Assembly: GCF_900094585.1 (NCBI RefSeq) | Contig: NZ_FMAG01000004.1 | Span: 868,001-932,000 of the forward strand | DNA length: 64,000 nucleotides | Direction of reading: 5' to 3' | Origin: Martinezella multihospitum | GTDB taxonomy: Bacteria; Pseudomonadota; Alphaproteobacteria; Rhizobiales; Rhizobiaceae | Shown here: positions 44,063-52,471 of the stretch, piece after piece | Numbering within the stretch: position 1 is the stretch's first letter | Layout: the number at the start of each line of letters is the position of its first letter | Notes under the pieces: generated by a model | Databases searched by the model: none | What the model was told of the DNA's origin: nothing | The model's input: only the letters and a program-made list of their open reading frames with translations | Translations under genes and position numbers: made by a program

Positions 44063-44941
44063 TCACCAATTCAGGATGGGTTGCATGGCGGCCTTGAATT
44101 CAGCCTTTTCATCGGCCGTAAGTTCGCCAAGAGGTGCGCGGCTGTTGCCGACGGCCAGGCCTTGAAGCTCGCAGCCATATTTGACCTTCTGCACGAACTT
44201 GCCGCTCTCGAGGATGTTCATCGCGCGATAGAGCACGATCATCTTCTCCCGCGCGGCCGCGAGATCTCCTGAGCGGAAGGTTCGATCCAGATCGACACAG
44301 GCCTTTGCCATGCAATTAGCCGGCCCGCAGATCCAGGCGTCGGCGCCCCAGAACATGAAGTCGAGAGCGATGTCGTCCGAGCCGGAGATCAGGTCGATGC
44401 GGCCTTTGTAACGGGAATGGATGTCGATCGCACGCTGGAGGGAGCCGGAGCTTTCCTTGATGCCCAGGACACGGGGGTCGTCCGCGAGCGCATCGAGGAT
44501 ATCGAAGCCGATCTCGACGCCGTCCTTGTAGGGATAGCTATAGAGTACAAGGTTGATATCGGTCGCATCGAGCACATTGCGAAAATGCGCGAGCAATTCG
44601 TCCTGCGTCGGGCGTGTGTAGAAGGGCGTCGCCAGCAAAACGGTATCGTAGCCAATCTCCTTGGCGCGCAGTGTGTTTTCGATGACCGCGCGGCTTGCGG
44701 GCGCGTTCGTGCCGGCAATCAGAGCTTCGTCTTCCCTGGCGAAGTCCTTGACGAATCTCAATACGTCGTCACGTTCCTGGTTCGACAGCGCGGAATATTC
44801 GCCCGTCGATCCCATGGGGACCCATCCGGTCACTCCGGCGGCGCGCAGCGCCGTGAGATGCCGTTCGAAAGCCCTAAAATCGACCTTGCCGTTCGCGTCG
44901 AAGGGGGTGATGAGCGCGGGCATGACGCCGGACAGTTTCAT
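44063..44941 (-). CDS. DapA-family lyase/deaminase
   Basis: A 292-residue class I aldolase of the dihydrodipicolinate synthase family. VTGWVPMGSTGEYSAL holds the pyruvate-binding loop, YSYPYKDG the catalytic tyrosine, and LGIKESSGSL the Schiff-base lysine. Within this operon it fits pyrroline-4-hydroxy-2-carboxylate deaminase, which yields alpha-ketoglutarate semialdehyde. Other DapA-fold dehydratases are possible. AGGAGACC lies just before the ATG. Confidence 0.84.
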   Translation of the reverse strand: MKLSGVMPALITPFDANGKVDFRAFERHLTALRAAGVTGWVPMGSTGEYSALSNQERDDVLRFVKDFAREDEALIAGTNAPASRAVIENTLRAKEIGYDTVLLATPFYTRPTQDELLAHFRNVLDATDINLVLYSYPYKDGVEIGFDILDALADDPRVLGIKESSGSLQRAIDIHSRYKGRIDLISGSDDIALDFMFWGADAWICGPANCMAKACVDLDRTFRSGDLAAAREKMIVLYRAMNILESGKFVQKVKYGCELQGLAVGNSRAPLGELTADEKAEFKAAMQPILNW

Positions 44942-44971
44942 GGAGGTCTCCTATATGTGAAGCGATTGCGT

Positions 44972-45637
44972 TTAGATGGCGAGTTTCTTCAGGATGCGCG
45001 CCTCGATGAGAGAGACGGCTCGTGTCAGCGGAAATGCGATGACGAAATAGATCAGGGCGACAACCGTCAGCACCTCGACAGGCCTTGCGGTATTGTTCGA
45101 GATGTTTTGGCCAACGAACATGAGGTCTGCCATGCCAACAGCGGAAACCAGGGCGCTTTCCTTGAACAGGCTGACGCAGTTCGACAGCAGCGTCGGGATC
45201 GCACGCAACACGGCCTGCGGCAGCACGACATTGACCACCTGGATGTTACGCGGAAGCCCGAGCGCAACGCAGGCGTCCAGTTGCTCAGGCCCGATCGACT
45301 TCAGGCTTGCCCGGAAAGTCTCGCTGGTGATCGCACCCATGTAGAGGGTCAACGCAATCACACCCGATGCAAGGTTCGACAGTTCGACACCAAGCAGTAA
45401 AGGTAGGCAAAAGAAGATCCAGAAGAGCTGAATGAGGACCGGCGTGCCGCGAAAGAACTCGACATAGATGCTGGAGACAGCCCTTAGCGCCACATTGCGG
45501 GAGGTTCTGGCAAGGCCCACCAGAAAGCCGAGAGAGCATCCGAGCACGATGCAAATGACTGTCAATTTGACGGTCATCCAAAGACCGAGCAACAGCGCGT
45601 GCTCGAAGCGGAAAAGGATCGAGAAGTCGAGCGTCAT
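44972..45637 (-). CDS. polar amino-acid ABC importer permease 2
   Basis: A 221-residue HisMQ-type permease: FFRGTPVLIQLFWIFF, ALTLYMGAITSETFRASLK and DACVALGLPRNIQVVNVVLPQ (the EAA loop). It follows the first permease gene after 9 bases. Together with the ATPase and binding protein it forms the uptake arm of the hydroxyproline-like operon. Confidence 0.89.
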   Translation of the reverse strand: MTLDFSILFRFEHALLLGLWMTVKLTVICIVLGCSLGFLVGLARTSRNVALRAVSSIYVEFFRGTPVLIQLFWIFFCLPLLLGVELSNLASGVIALTLYMGAITSETFRASLKSIGPEQLDACVALGLPRNIQVVNVVLPQAVLRAIPTLLSNCVSLFKESALVSAVGMADLMFVGQNISNNTARPVEVLTVVALIYFVIAFPLTRAVSLIEARILKKLAI

Positions 45638-45646
45638 CCTGGCCTC

Positions 45647-46309
45647 CTAGCTGACGAGAAGCTGTCGGCGGCGTTCCAGGAAGCCGACGATCTGTGTGAT
45701 CGGAAAGGACACGACGAAATAGATCAGCGCGACGACCGTGAATGTTTCGATCGGCCGGTATGTTTCGGTCGCAAGTGTCTTTCCCTGGTACATGAGGTCC
45801 TGGATCGCCACGATCGCAACCAGCGCGCTCTGCTGGAAAATGACAATGCCGTTCGTCAGCAAAACGGGGATAGAAGCACGAAACGCGGTCGGGAAAACGA
45901 TGCAGAGCACCCGCTGCAGCGGCGACAGGCCGAGCGCGATACCGGCGTCGAGCTGTTCCCGTGGAACTGCCTGGATCGCCGCCCGATAGGCTTCGGCATT
46001 GAACGCCATCAGGTTCAGCCCGAGCGCCATCACACCCATCGTGATCGGATCGAGGAAGACGTCGAAGATCATCGGAACGCAGTAGAAGATCCAGACGATC
46101 TGAATGATGGCGGGCGTGCAGCGGAAAAATTCGACAAACAGCATGAACGGCAGACGGATTAGCCGGTAAGGACTCATGATCAAAAGAGCGAGCACAAATC
46201 CCAGACCGATACCGATGACATTGGCCGCCGCCGTCAGCTCCAGGGACACCCATAACCCCTTGAGCAGCGGCGCGATCGAGACTGCGTTGAAGTCGAAGGT
46301 GTAACTCAC
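45647..46309 (-). CDS. polar amino-acid ABC importer permease 1
   Basis: A 220-residue HisMQ-type permease with FFRCTPAIIQIVWIFY, FNAEAYRAAIQAVPREQ and DAGIALGLSPLQRVLCIVFP. The first four bases overlap the end of the ATPase gene. It is closely related in layout to the permease at 44972, as is usual for heterodimeric systems. Confidence 0.89.
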   Translation of the reverse strand: MSYTFDFNAVSIAPLLKGLWVSLELTAAANVIGIGLGFVLALLIMSPYRLIRLPFMLFVEFFRCTPAIIQIVWIFYCVPMIFDVFLDPITMGVMALGLNLMAFNAEAYRAAIQAVPREQLDAGIALGLSPLQRVLCIVFPTAFRASIPVLLTNGIVIFQQSALVAIVAIQDLMYQGKTLATETYRPIETFTVVALIYFVVSFPITQIVGFLERRRQLLVS

Positions 46310-47103
46310 GCAACCGCCCCCTGCTGCTTGATGTGGAACACGCGGTCGATGAATTCCTTGGTGCGATCTTCCCTGGGAGAGCCGAGTACTTGTTCAGGAG
46401 GGCCGTCCTCGACGACAACTCCACCGGCGCAAAAGATCACGCGCGAGGCAATGTTTTTGGCAAACCACATGTCGTGGGTGACGATCATCATCGGCATGTT
46501 CTGGGATGCCAATTGGAGGATCACCTGCTCCACCTCGCTGACAAGCTCGGGGTCGAGCGCCGACGTGACCTCATCGAAAAGCATCAGCTTGGGATCCAGC
46601 ATCAGAGCACGGGCAATGGCGACGCGCTGCTTCTGACCGCCGGAGAGCTGGGCGGGGTACGCATTGGCCTTTGCACCAAGTCCGAACCGCTCAAGAAGAG
46701 TTTGGGCACGAGCCATCGCCTTCGATTTTGCCTCGCCCCGTACCTTGCAGGGCGCGAGGATGAGGTTCTGGATGACATTCAAGTGCGGAAAGAGCGTATA
46801 GTGCTGAAAGACCATGCCGATCGATCGGCGCACTTCCGTATCGATGAGGGTCTTCTTGCCAAGGCCTTCAGACGAGATATAGGCCTTCCCATCGAAGCTG
46901 ATCGATCCGCTGTCTATCTGCTCAAGGCCCATCATTACCCTGAGCAGCGTGCTCTTGCCGCCGCCGCTCGGACCGATGACGACGACGCGTTCGCCAGGTT
47001 TCATTTCGATGTCGATGCCTTTCAGCACCTGGATGGCTCCATTGCCATAGCTCTTGTGGAGCGCCTGCATTTTGACGAGGGGAAGGCTGAAGGACATGGT
47101 CAT
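46306..47103 (-). CDS. polar amino-acid ABC importer ATP-binding protein
   Basis: A 265-residue ATPase of GlnQ/HisP type: GPSGGGKSTLLRVM, LSGGQKQRVAIARALM, LMLFDEVTSALDPEL and switch histidine in VTHDM. Walker B is followed by V rather than P (DEVTS), as in several rhizobial homologues. The start is uncertain between MTM at 47103 and M at 47097; a longer frame back to 47175 would run over the stem-loop and is unlikely. Confidence 0.87.
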   Translation of the reverse strand: MTMSFSLPLVKMQALHKSYGNGAIQVLKGIDIEMKPGERVVVIGPSGGGKSTLLRVMMGLEQIDSGSISFDGKAYISSEGLGKKTLIDTEVRRSIGMVFQHYTLFPHLNVIQNLILAPCKVRGEAKSKAMARAQTLLERFGLGAKANAYPAQLSGGQKQRVAIARALMLDPKLMLFDEVTSALDPELVSEVEQVILQLASQNMPMMIVTHDMWFAKNIASRVIFCAGGVVVEDGPPEQVLGSPREDRTKEFIDRVFHIKQQGAVA

Positions 47104-47137
47104 GGCCGATCTCGGTTTGTCTGAAAAGCGAGAGAGT

Positions 47138-47161
47138 GCGTCGGCGACCGGTCGCCGACGC
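47138..47161 (-). terminator. intercistronic palindrome after the binding-protein gene
   Basis: A perfectly self-complementary 24-base GC-rich sequence (9-base stem GCGTCGGCG/CGCCGACGC with an ACCGGT loop) in the 68-base gap between the binding-protein and ATPase genes. No T-run. It has the same position as the stem-loops in the other importer operons. Confidence 0.65.
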
Positions 47162-47171
47162 CGGGCGAGAG

Positions 47172-48005
47172 TCATTTTGCCCCTTTGAGAACCTCGTCGA
47201 CGGCCTTGTGGATCAGCTCGTCGACGTGACCAGTCGCGACCTTCTCTTCGAGAAAGATGTTTGCGACCTCGACATCAGCGGCCGATATGTTGTGTGGCAG
47301 GCCGAAGGATACGCCTTGCTTGGCGAGGGCAGGCTTCGGGTTCAGGGCGACGGCCCAATCTGGATTTGCCTGGGTCAGAAGCTGGTTGGTATCGGAAGCG
47401 TCGACCAGGATGTCTGCGCGCTTCGAGGTAAGCGCCAGGCGTGTCTCGTCGTTGCCCGGAAGCCGCATGATGGTGGCATTCTTCACGGCTGTCGAAATTG
47501 CCTTGTCCTGAGCCGTCCCGGACATGACGGCGATCGTCACGCCTGCTTTGTCGACGTCAGCCACCGAGACCGCCGTCGCCGGAATCTTCGGGTTGTTCTT
47601 ATTGTAGGCAAGCGAAATCTGATACTCCATCGCCGGGATGGAAAACCGGACGGCCATGGCGCGGGCCGGCGTCCGGTTCAACGCCAGAGAAACGTCCCAT
47701 TTTCCGGCTTGAAGGCCGGCAACGATATTGTCCCAGGTCGTATCGACGAATTGCGGCTTCACCTTGAGGACGTCGGCAAATTCCTTGCAGAGATCGGCAA
47801 AGAAACCCGAATACTCGCCGGTTGCCGGGTCGCGCATGACATAGGGTGGAGCGACCGCTGCTCCACATCTCAAAACACCCGCCTTCTGCACGCCCTGCCA
47901 ATAGCCGTCGGCAGTTTGCGCATGGGCGTTGGTTGCGGAAACGCCTGCCATAAGGGCGAGCGCGGGCAACGCCCGCAAGGCGGACGTGATCAACTTCGAA
48001 AGCAT
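47172..48005 (-). CDS. polar amino-acid binding protein of ABC importer
   Basis: A 277-residue SBP_bac_3 protein with a signal peptide ending near NAHA-QT (about residue 30). The core has GVLRCGAAVAPPYVMRDPATG, DLCKEFADVLKVKP and AGKWDVSLALNRTPARAMA. The start at 48005 has AAAGAGGA 6 bases upstream; an ATG two codons earlier abuts that site and is less likely. It is the first gene of the leftward operon and divergent from the GntR/FCD regulator. Confidence 0.87.
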   Translation of the reverse strand: MLSKLITSALRALPALALMAGVSATNAHAQTADGYWQGVQKAGVLRCGAAVAPPYVMRDPATGEYSGFFADLCKEFADVLKVKPQFVDTTWDNIVAGLQAGKWDVSLALNRTPARAMAVRFSIPAMEYQISLAYNKNNPKIPATAVSVADVDKAGVTIAVMSGTAQDKAISTAVKNATIMRLPGNDETRLALTSKRADILVDASDTNQLLTQANPDWAVALNPKPALAKQGVSFGLPHNISAADVEVANIFLEEKVATGHVDELIHKAVDEVLKGAK

Positions 48006-48083
48006 CGGCATTCCTCTTTTGCTGTGCGCGAAGCGCGGTTCCACTCGTCGGCTTTGGCCGTTCTTCTCGATTTTCTGTCGGCT

Positions 48084-48157
48084 GCGTGTCGACTGGTAAA
48101 TTTATGTCAACAGCGTGTCGACAAAGTCAAGCGGAAAAATTAAGATTGCTGACACGC
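48084..48157. promoter_or_regulatory. triple operator-like repeat for the GntR/FCD regulator
   Basis: GCGTGTCGAC occurs at 48084-48093 and again at 48113-48122, 29 bases apart. The reverse complement GACACGC is at 48151-48157. The second copy contains the palindrome TGTCGACA. All lie in the divergent gap between the binding-protein gene and the regulator gene, where an FCD-type repressor would be expected to bind. Confidence 0.55.
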
Positions 48158-48202
48158 TATTTTTCTGGCCCAATGCCAAATGTGCGAACGAAAGGGACTT
48201 AA

Positions 48203-48922
48203 GTGTCTGACGAGACTGAAGTGAAACGGGTCCGGGGAACCGGCTGGAAAAACGTCTACGAGACGCTGCGAAACGAGATCCTCGCCCTCACCTTGCCGCC
48301 GGGGCAGCTCCTCGACGAAATGAGCCTGGCCGAGCGTTTCGATATGTCGCGATCACCGGTCCGAGAGGCCTTGATCCGCCTGGGCGCCGACGAGCTCGTC
48401 GTCACACTGTCCAACCGCAGCACGATCGTTGCGCCGATCGAAGTCGCGACCTTTCCGAAATATGTGGAAGCGCTCGACATCGCCCAACGGATGAACACGC
48501 GCCTGGCCGCGGCACTGCGAACCGATACCGATCTGAAGCTGATTGCCAAACGGGAAAAGGCATTTGCGACCGCCGTCAAGGTCGGAAATCATCTGGCGAT
48601 GTCGGAGGCGAACAAGGAATTCCACATGGCAATCGCCTATGCCGGCAAAAATCAGTATCTGGCGACTTTCTATGACAAGCTCCTGTCTCAGGGACAGCGC
48701 ATGCTGCACCTGCATTTCGAATACCTGGAACGAACGCATGAGGGATATCTCCTCACGGATGAGCACAGTCTGATGCTGGAGGCGATCCGTGACAAGAACG
48801 TCGATCTGGCGGATGAGCTCGCCCATGCTCACACTCGGCAATTCCAGGACAACTTCATCAACTTCATGCGCGAGAACTACACGACCGACGTTCCGCTCGG
48901 ATCCGCGCGAGCCGCAGAATAG
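48203..48922 (+). CDS. GntR-family regulator, FCD subfamily
   Basis: A 239-residue regulator. The winged helix is at about 12-75 (YETLRNEILALTLPPGQLL, MSLAERFDMSRSPVREALIRLG). The all-helical FCD effector domain follows; metal-binding-type residues lie in ANKEFHMAIAYAG and DEHSLMLEAI. The GTG start has AAAGGGA 6 bases upstream. The hydroxyproline regulator HypR of S. meliloti belongs to this subfamily. It probably represses the divergent operon and itself through the repeats at 48084-48157. Confidence 0.85.
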   Translation: MSDETEVKRVRGTGWKNVYETLRNEILALTLPPGQLLDEMSLAERFDMSRSPVREALIRLGADELVVTLSNRSTIVAPIEVATFPKYVEALDIAQRMNTRLAAALRTDTDLKLIAKREKAFATAVKVGNHLAMSEANKEFHMAIAYAGKNQYLATFYDKLLSQGQRMLHLHFEYLERTHEGYLLTDEHSLMLEAIRDKNVDLADELAHAHTRQFQDNFINFMRENYTTDVPLGSARAAE

Positions 48923-48931
48923 AAGGCTGGA

Positions 48932-49555
48932 ATGAAAGCAATCGGCTTTGTCGGAACGGGCACGATCGCGGAAGCCATGGTGGAAAGCCGCCTGGCCGAG
49001 CCGGCACACTCCTTCAATATCCATGTCTCGCCTCGCAATGCGGAATTCGCCGCAAGGCTTGCCGCCAAGTTCGACACGCTAATTGCCGCGGCTGACAACC
49101 AGGCAGTCGTCGATCAGAGCGACATCGTAATCCCGGCCATTCGTCCGCAGATTGCCGGGGAGTGACTGCCATCTACCCTCCCGACCCTGAAATCGCCGCG
49201 CTATTCGATACTCTTGGTAGGGCCGTTCAATGCGAGTCCCGAAAGGAGTATGACCTCCTTGCCGCGGCCAGCGCCATGATGTCGACCTTCTTCGACGTCG
49301 TGGAATTCACAACGATCAGCTGGAAAAGAACGGGCTACCTCGATCGAGGGGACAAGCCTATACGCAACGCTGTGTGAAAGCCTCGCGCAGCAGGCCAATG
49401 AGACCAATATCCATTCATTTCATTTGCTCAGCAAGGAATTCGCCACAAAGGGTGGTCTGAATGAGCCGGTGTTGTCGGATTTTGAGACGACGGGTGGCCG
49501 TGTCGCATGGTCGCGGCGTTCCGGCAGCATCGAAACAAAGTGCGGGGCGGCATGA
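48932..49555 (+). pseudogene. pyrroline-5-carboxylate-reductase-like gene, decayed
   Basis: Starts well (MKAIGFVGTGTIAEAMVES, DNQAVVDQSDIVIPAIRPQI) but stops at 49165. The homology resumes one frame over as TAIYPPDPEIAALFDTLGRA to about 49315, shifts again near LEKNGL, and returns to the first frame for SLYATLCESLAQQANE, FHLLSKEFATKGG and LNEPVLSDFETTGG, ending at 49555. Around 50 residues normally between the NAD-binding domain and TAIYPPDP are missing. At least three frameshifts and one deletion make it non-functional. It lies 9 bases after the regulator, so it was once part of that transcript. Confidence 0.75.
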
Positions 49556-49888
49556 CAATCTAAGCGGCTATTGCCAGCTTTTAGGCTACGCACAGTATTC
49601 TCGATTGCTCCGCAGTCGGTACCTTCACCCGTGCTTCCACTCCGCTCTTGATGTAATACGGATCGTCCATGATCAAGGTCGATACCTGGCGCACCCTTAA
49701 GTATCAATCGTGTTTTACCCTTCCTCTGCGCGCCAAGAAACTCCAGCGAGCCTCTAATGGGGCGTTGCAATTTGCCCTCACCCACTGCCGAACCTGAGAT
49801 ATTGGACCACCTCCACTACGAGAGGCCAACATGTTTGACCGCAGCTGCCGCATCACACGACAGCCTAGCCGCCGAACAGATCCGTCAA
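49556..49888. other. gap with no supported gene
   Basis: Between the ProC-like pseudogene and the end of the sulfonate-type importer operon. Short open frames on both strands lack recognisable domains. I see no terminator with a T-run. It may be decayed sequence continuous with the pseudogene. Confidence 0.35.
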
Positions 49889-50869
49889 TCAAGCGGAGAG
49901 GAACAATGTCGCATCGAAATATTTCTCCGGTGGCAGTGGATCCTTGATGGTTCCGAAATCAACGAACATCTTGTTGAATTCGCCCAGCCACTTCGTGACG
50001 CTGCCGTCCTCGGTGAACTTGTTCAGCTCGCCGCTCGTCAGAAGTTTTCGGCTTTTTGCAACCTTCGCTGTCGCATCGGGAGGCGATTGCGTAAAGGCGA
50101 CCGTCAACTCAATCGAATGATCCAGATTTGCAACCCGGTAGTCCATCGCCTTCTTGATGACCTTCAGGAAGCTCTTGGCAAGATCGGGATCGCTTTGGAT
50201 CGTTTCGTTGCGCGCGACGAAGGTATTGATGAACGAGGTATCGGGATAGAAGTCCTTGTTCGATGCCAGCTCCTTCATATCGGGAACTCGCGGCTTGATC
50301 GCATCGATCAAGGGATACCAGATGCCCGCCGCATCGATCTGCTTGGAAGAAAAGGCGGCAACGACGGTACTCGGATCCATCGGTACGACCTGCACGTCCT
50401 TGATCGTCAGGCCAGCCTTGCCGAGGGCCATGCGCAGGATCATCTCTCCGGATGTACCTTGCGGAACACCGACCTTCTTGCCCTTGAGATCTGAGATCGA
50501 ATTGATTGCTGCCTGCGCGATGACACGATCGCTGAACCCGATATCGTTGACGCCAAGCACCCTGGCGTGGCCGCTGGCCGGAAGCCACAGCGCACCCGGC
50601 CCGATCGTCCCGAAATCGAGGCTCCCCGCACCCATGGCCTGAATCTGGATGGGACCATTGGTGAACACCTTCAGGTCCGGCTCCAGCCCCTCGGCCTGCC
50701 AAAGCTTCTGATCGTTGGCGATCGCAAACAGGCTCGAATTGGGGAAGTCGGAGAGGTAGCCGATCCGGATCGGCTTTGAGGCCGCGCGAGCCGGCTTTGC
50801 GATCATAGGCATCGTGGCGGCGGCCGTCAGAGCCGCGGCCGTGGTCAATAAACTGCGTCTCGTCAGCAT
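49889..50869 (-). CDS. sulfonate/taurine-type substrate-binding protein
   Basis: A 326-residue periplasmic binding protein of the SsuA/TauA (NMT1-like) type. It has a twin-arginine-like export signal (LTRRSLLTTAAAL, cleavage near ARA-AS). The core includes IRIGYLSDFPNSSLFAIAND, GPIQIQAMGAGSLDFGTIG and LKGKKVGVPQGTSGEMILR. ATG 50869 is 7 bases after AGGAGGA; an ATG two codons earlier is too close. It is the last gene of a leftward operon of sulfatase, FGE, permease, ATPase and binding protein. The ligand is probably a sulfated organic compound. Confidence 0.84.
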   Translation of the reverse strand: MLTRRSLLTTAAALTAAATMPMIAKPARAASKPIRIGYLSDFPNSSLFAIANDQKLWQAEGLEPDLKVFTNGPIQIQAMGAGSLDFGTIGPGALWLPASGHARVLGVNDIGFSDRVIAQAAINSISDLKGKKVGVPQGTSGEMILRMALGKAGLTIKDVQVVPMDPSTVVAAFSSKQIDAAGIWYPLIDAIKPRVPDMKELASNKDFYPDTSFINTFVARNETIQSDPDLAKSFLKVIKKAMDYRVANLDHSIELTVAFTQSPPDATAKVAKSRKLLTSGELNKFTEDGSVTKWLGEFNKMFVDFGTIKDPLPPEKYFDATLFLSA

Positions 50870-50897
50870 GATCATTTCCTCCTGTGATTGCTGATCT

Positions 50898-51668
50898 TCA
50901 GTTTGAGGCGGGGTGATAGACGGCCCGCCAGACCTCGTTGCGCAGCTCGGAAAACTGCGGCGAAAGCCGCATCTCCTCCGTGCGGGGAAAGGGCAGATCC
51001 ACGGGGATAATCTTGTGGAGCCGGCCCGGGCGGGCTGCCATCACGATCACCCGGCTCGCCAGATAGACCGCCTCGTCGACATCATGCGTGATGAACATCA
51101 CCGTGCGGCGTTCCTTGCTCCACATGGTGAGAAGCTGGTCCTGCAATTGCACGCGCGTCAAAGCGTCGAGCGCGCCGAAGGGTTCATCCATCAGCAATAT
51201 CTTCGGATTGACCGCATAGGCCCGGGCAATGGCGCAGCGCTGCTTCATGCCGCCCGAAAGCATCTTCGGCAATGCATCGGCAAAGTCCGTCAACCCCACC
51301 AGTTCGATGAAGTGATCGGCAGTCCGGCGGCGTTCATCCTTGGGGCGCCCCGAGATTTGAAGCCCGAATTCGACGTTCTGCCGCACGGTCAGCCATGGAA
51401 ACAGGGCATATTGCTGGAAGATGACGCCACGCTCAGGCCCTGGTCCCTTAACGGGCATATTGTCGACCAATACCCGCCCCAACGATGGTGATGTCAGTCC
51501 GGCAGCGATATTCATGGCCGTCGACTTGCCGCAGCCGGAAGGGCCGACGACGGTGATGAACTCGCCGTCCTCGATATCGAGGTCGAGGTTCTGCAGCGCG
51601 GTAAAGGCTGCCTGACCCGCAAGATCGAAGCTTTTCGAAACGTTCTGAAACGAGATCTTCGGCGTCAT
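50898..51668 (-). CDS. sulfonate-type ABC importer ATP-binding protein (SsuB/TauB-like)
   Basis: A 256-residue ATPase: GPSGCGKSTAMNIAAGL, FQQYALFPWLTVRQNV, LSGGMKQRCAIARAY, LLMDEPFGALDALTR and THDVDEAVYLA, the classic nitrate/sulfonate/taurine signature. ATG 51668 overlaps the permease stop by 4 bases, which fixes the start. Confidence 0.9.
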   Translation of the reverse strand: MTPKISFQNVSKSFDLAGQAAFTALQNLDLDIEDGEFITVVGPSGCGKSTAMNIAAGLTSPSLGRVLVDNMPVKGPGPERGVIFQQYALFPWLTVRQNVEFGLQISGRPKDERRRTADHFIELVGLTDFADALPKMLSGGMKQRCAIARAYAVNPKILLMDEPFGALDALTRVQLQDQLLTMWSKERRTVMFITHDVDEAVYLASRVIVMAARPGRLHKIIPVDLPFPRTEEMRLSPQFSELRNEVWRAVYHPASN

Positions 51669-52471
51669 AGCTTTTCCTGCCATGCGGTGAGAATACGATC
51701 GGCCATCATGACGATCCGATCCATGAGCAGGCCAAGAATGCCGATGGCGATCAGGCTTACGAAGATAGTGGGTAGGTCATAATAGAGCTGGGCCTGCTGC
51801 ATGCGATAGCCGAGGCCGGACTGTGCGGCGATGAGCTCGGCCGCAACGACGGTCGCCCAGGACGAGCCGAGGCCGACGCGCACGCCGACCATGATATAGG
51901 GCGTGGAGGCCGGAATGATCACACGCCGGAAAATGGTGAAATCGCCCGCCCCCAATACGCGGGCGGCGTTGATGAGTGTCTTGTCGACGCTGATGACCCC
52001 CTGGTAGGTCGCAACGACGCTCGACAGGAAGGCAGCCAGGAAGATGACGAAGATCTTCGGCGTCTCGTCGATGCCCATCGTCACGATCGCAAGCGGGATG
52101 ATCGCAAGCGGCGGAATGGTGCGGAAGAACTGGACATAGGGCTCGATGATGCCCCGGGCGATGCGATACCACCCCATCAGGAACCCAACGGGAATAGCGA
52201 CGATCAGGCCGAGGCAGAAACCCGTCATGACCCGGCCGAGGCTGGCGAGCGCATCGCTGAACAGGATACCGTTTCCAGCCTCGGCGGCGGCGGCCGCAGC
52301 CACCTGAGCGGGCGTCGGGAGGCCAACCAGCCCTTCGGCCGTCACCAGCCACCAGAGGCCGATCCCGACAACGACGGCAGCCGCATTCAGAACCAGCATG
52401 GCTACCGATGCTGCAAGCAAAGGGCGTCGGGCCGTGTCAGAGCGCACAGATGCGTTCGTTGCGATGCTCAT
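51665..52471 (-). CDS. sulfonate-type ABC importer permease (SsuC/TauC-like)
   Basis: A 268-residue inner-membrane permease with about six spans. FFRTIPPLAIIPLAIVTMGID and NAARVLGAGDFTIFRRVIIPAS (EAA loop) are typical. It overlaps the FGE gene by 4 bases and the ATPase gene by 4 bases, so uptake and sulfatase maturation are made together. Confidence 0.89.
   Translation of the reverse strand: MSIATNASVRSDTARRPLLAASVAMLVLNAAAVVVGIGLWWLVTAEGLVGLPTPAQVAAAAAAEAGNGILFSDALASLGRVMTGFCLGLIVAIPVGFLMGWYRIARGIIEPYVQFFRTIPPLAIIPLAIVTMGIDETPKIFVIFLAAFLSSVVATYQGVISVDKTLINAARVLGAGDFTIFRRVIIPASTPYIMVGVRVGLGSSWATVVAAELIAAQSGLGYRMQQAQLYYDLPTIFVSLIAIGILGLLMDRIVMMADRILTAWQEKL

Noticed and set aside
49420..49785. 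121-residue leftward open frame across the pseudogene end, considered as a transposase remnant
   Set aside because: No catalytic motif of any IS family, no terminal repeats, and it overlaps the readable 3-prime part of the ProC-like pseudogene.
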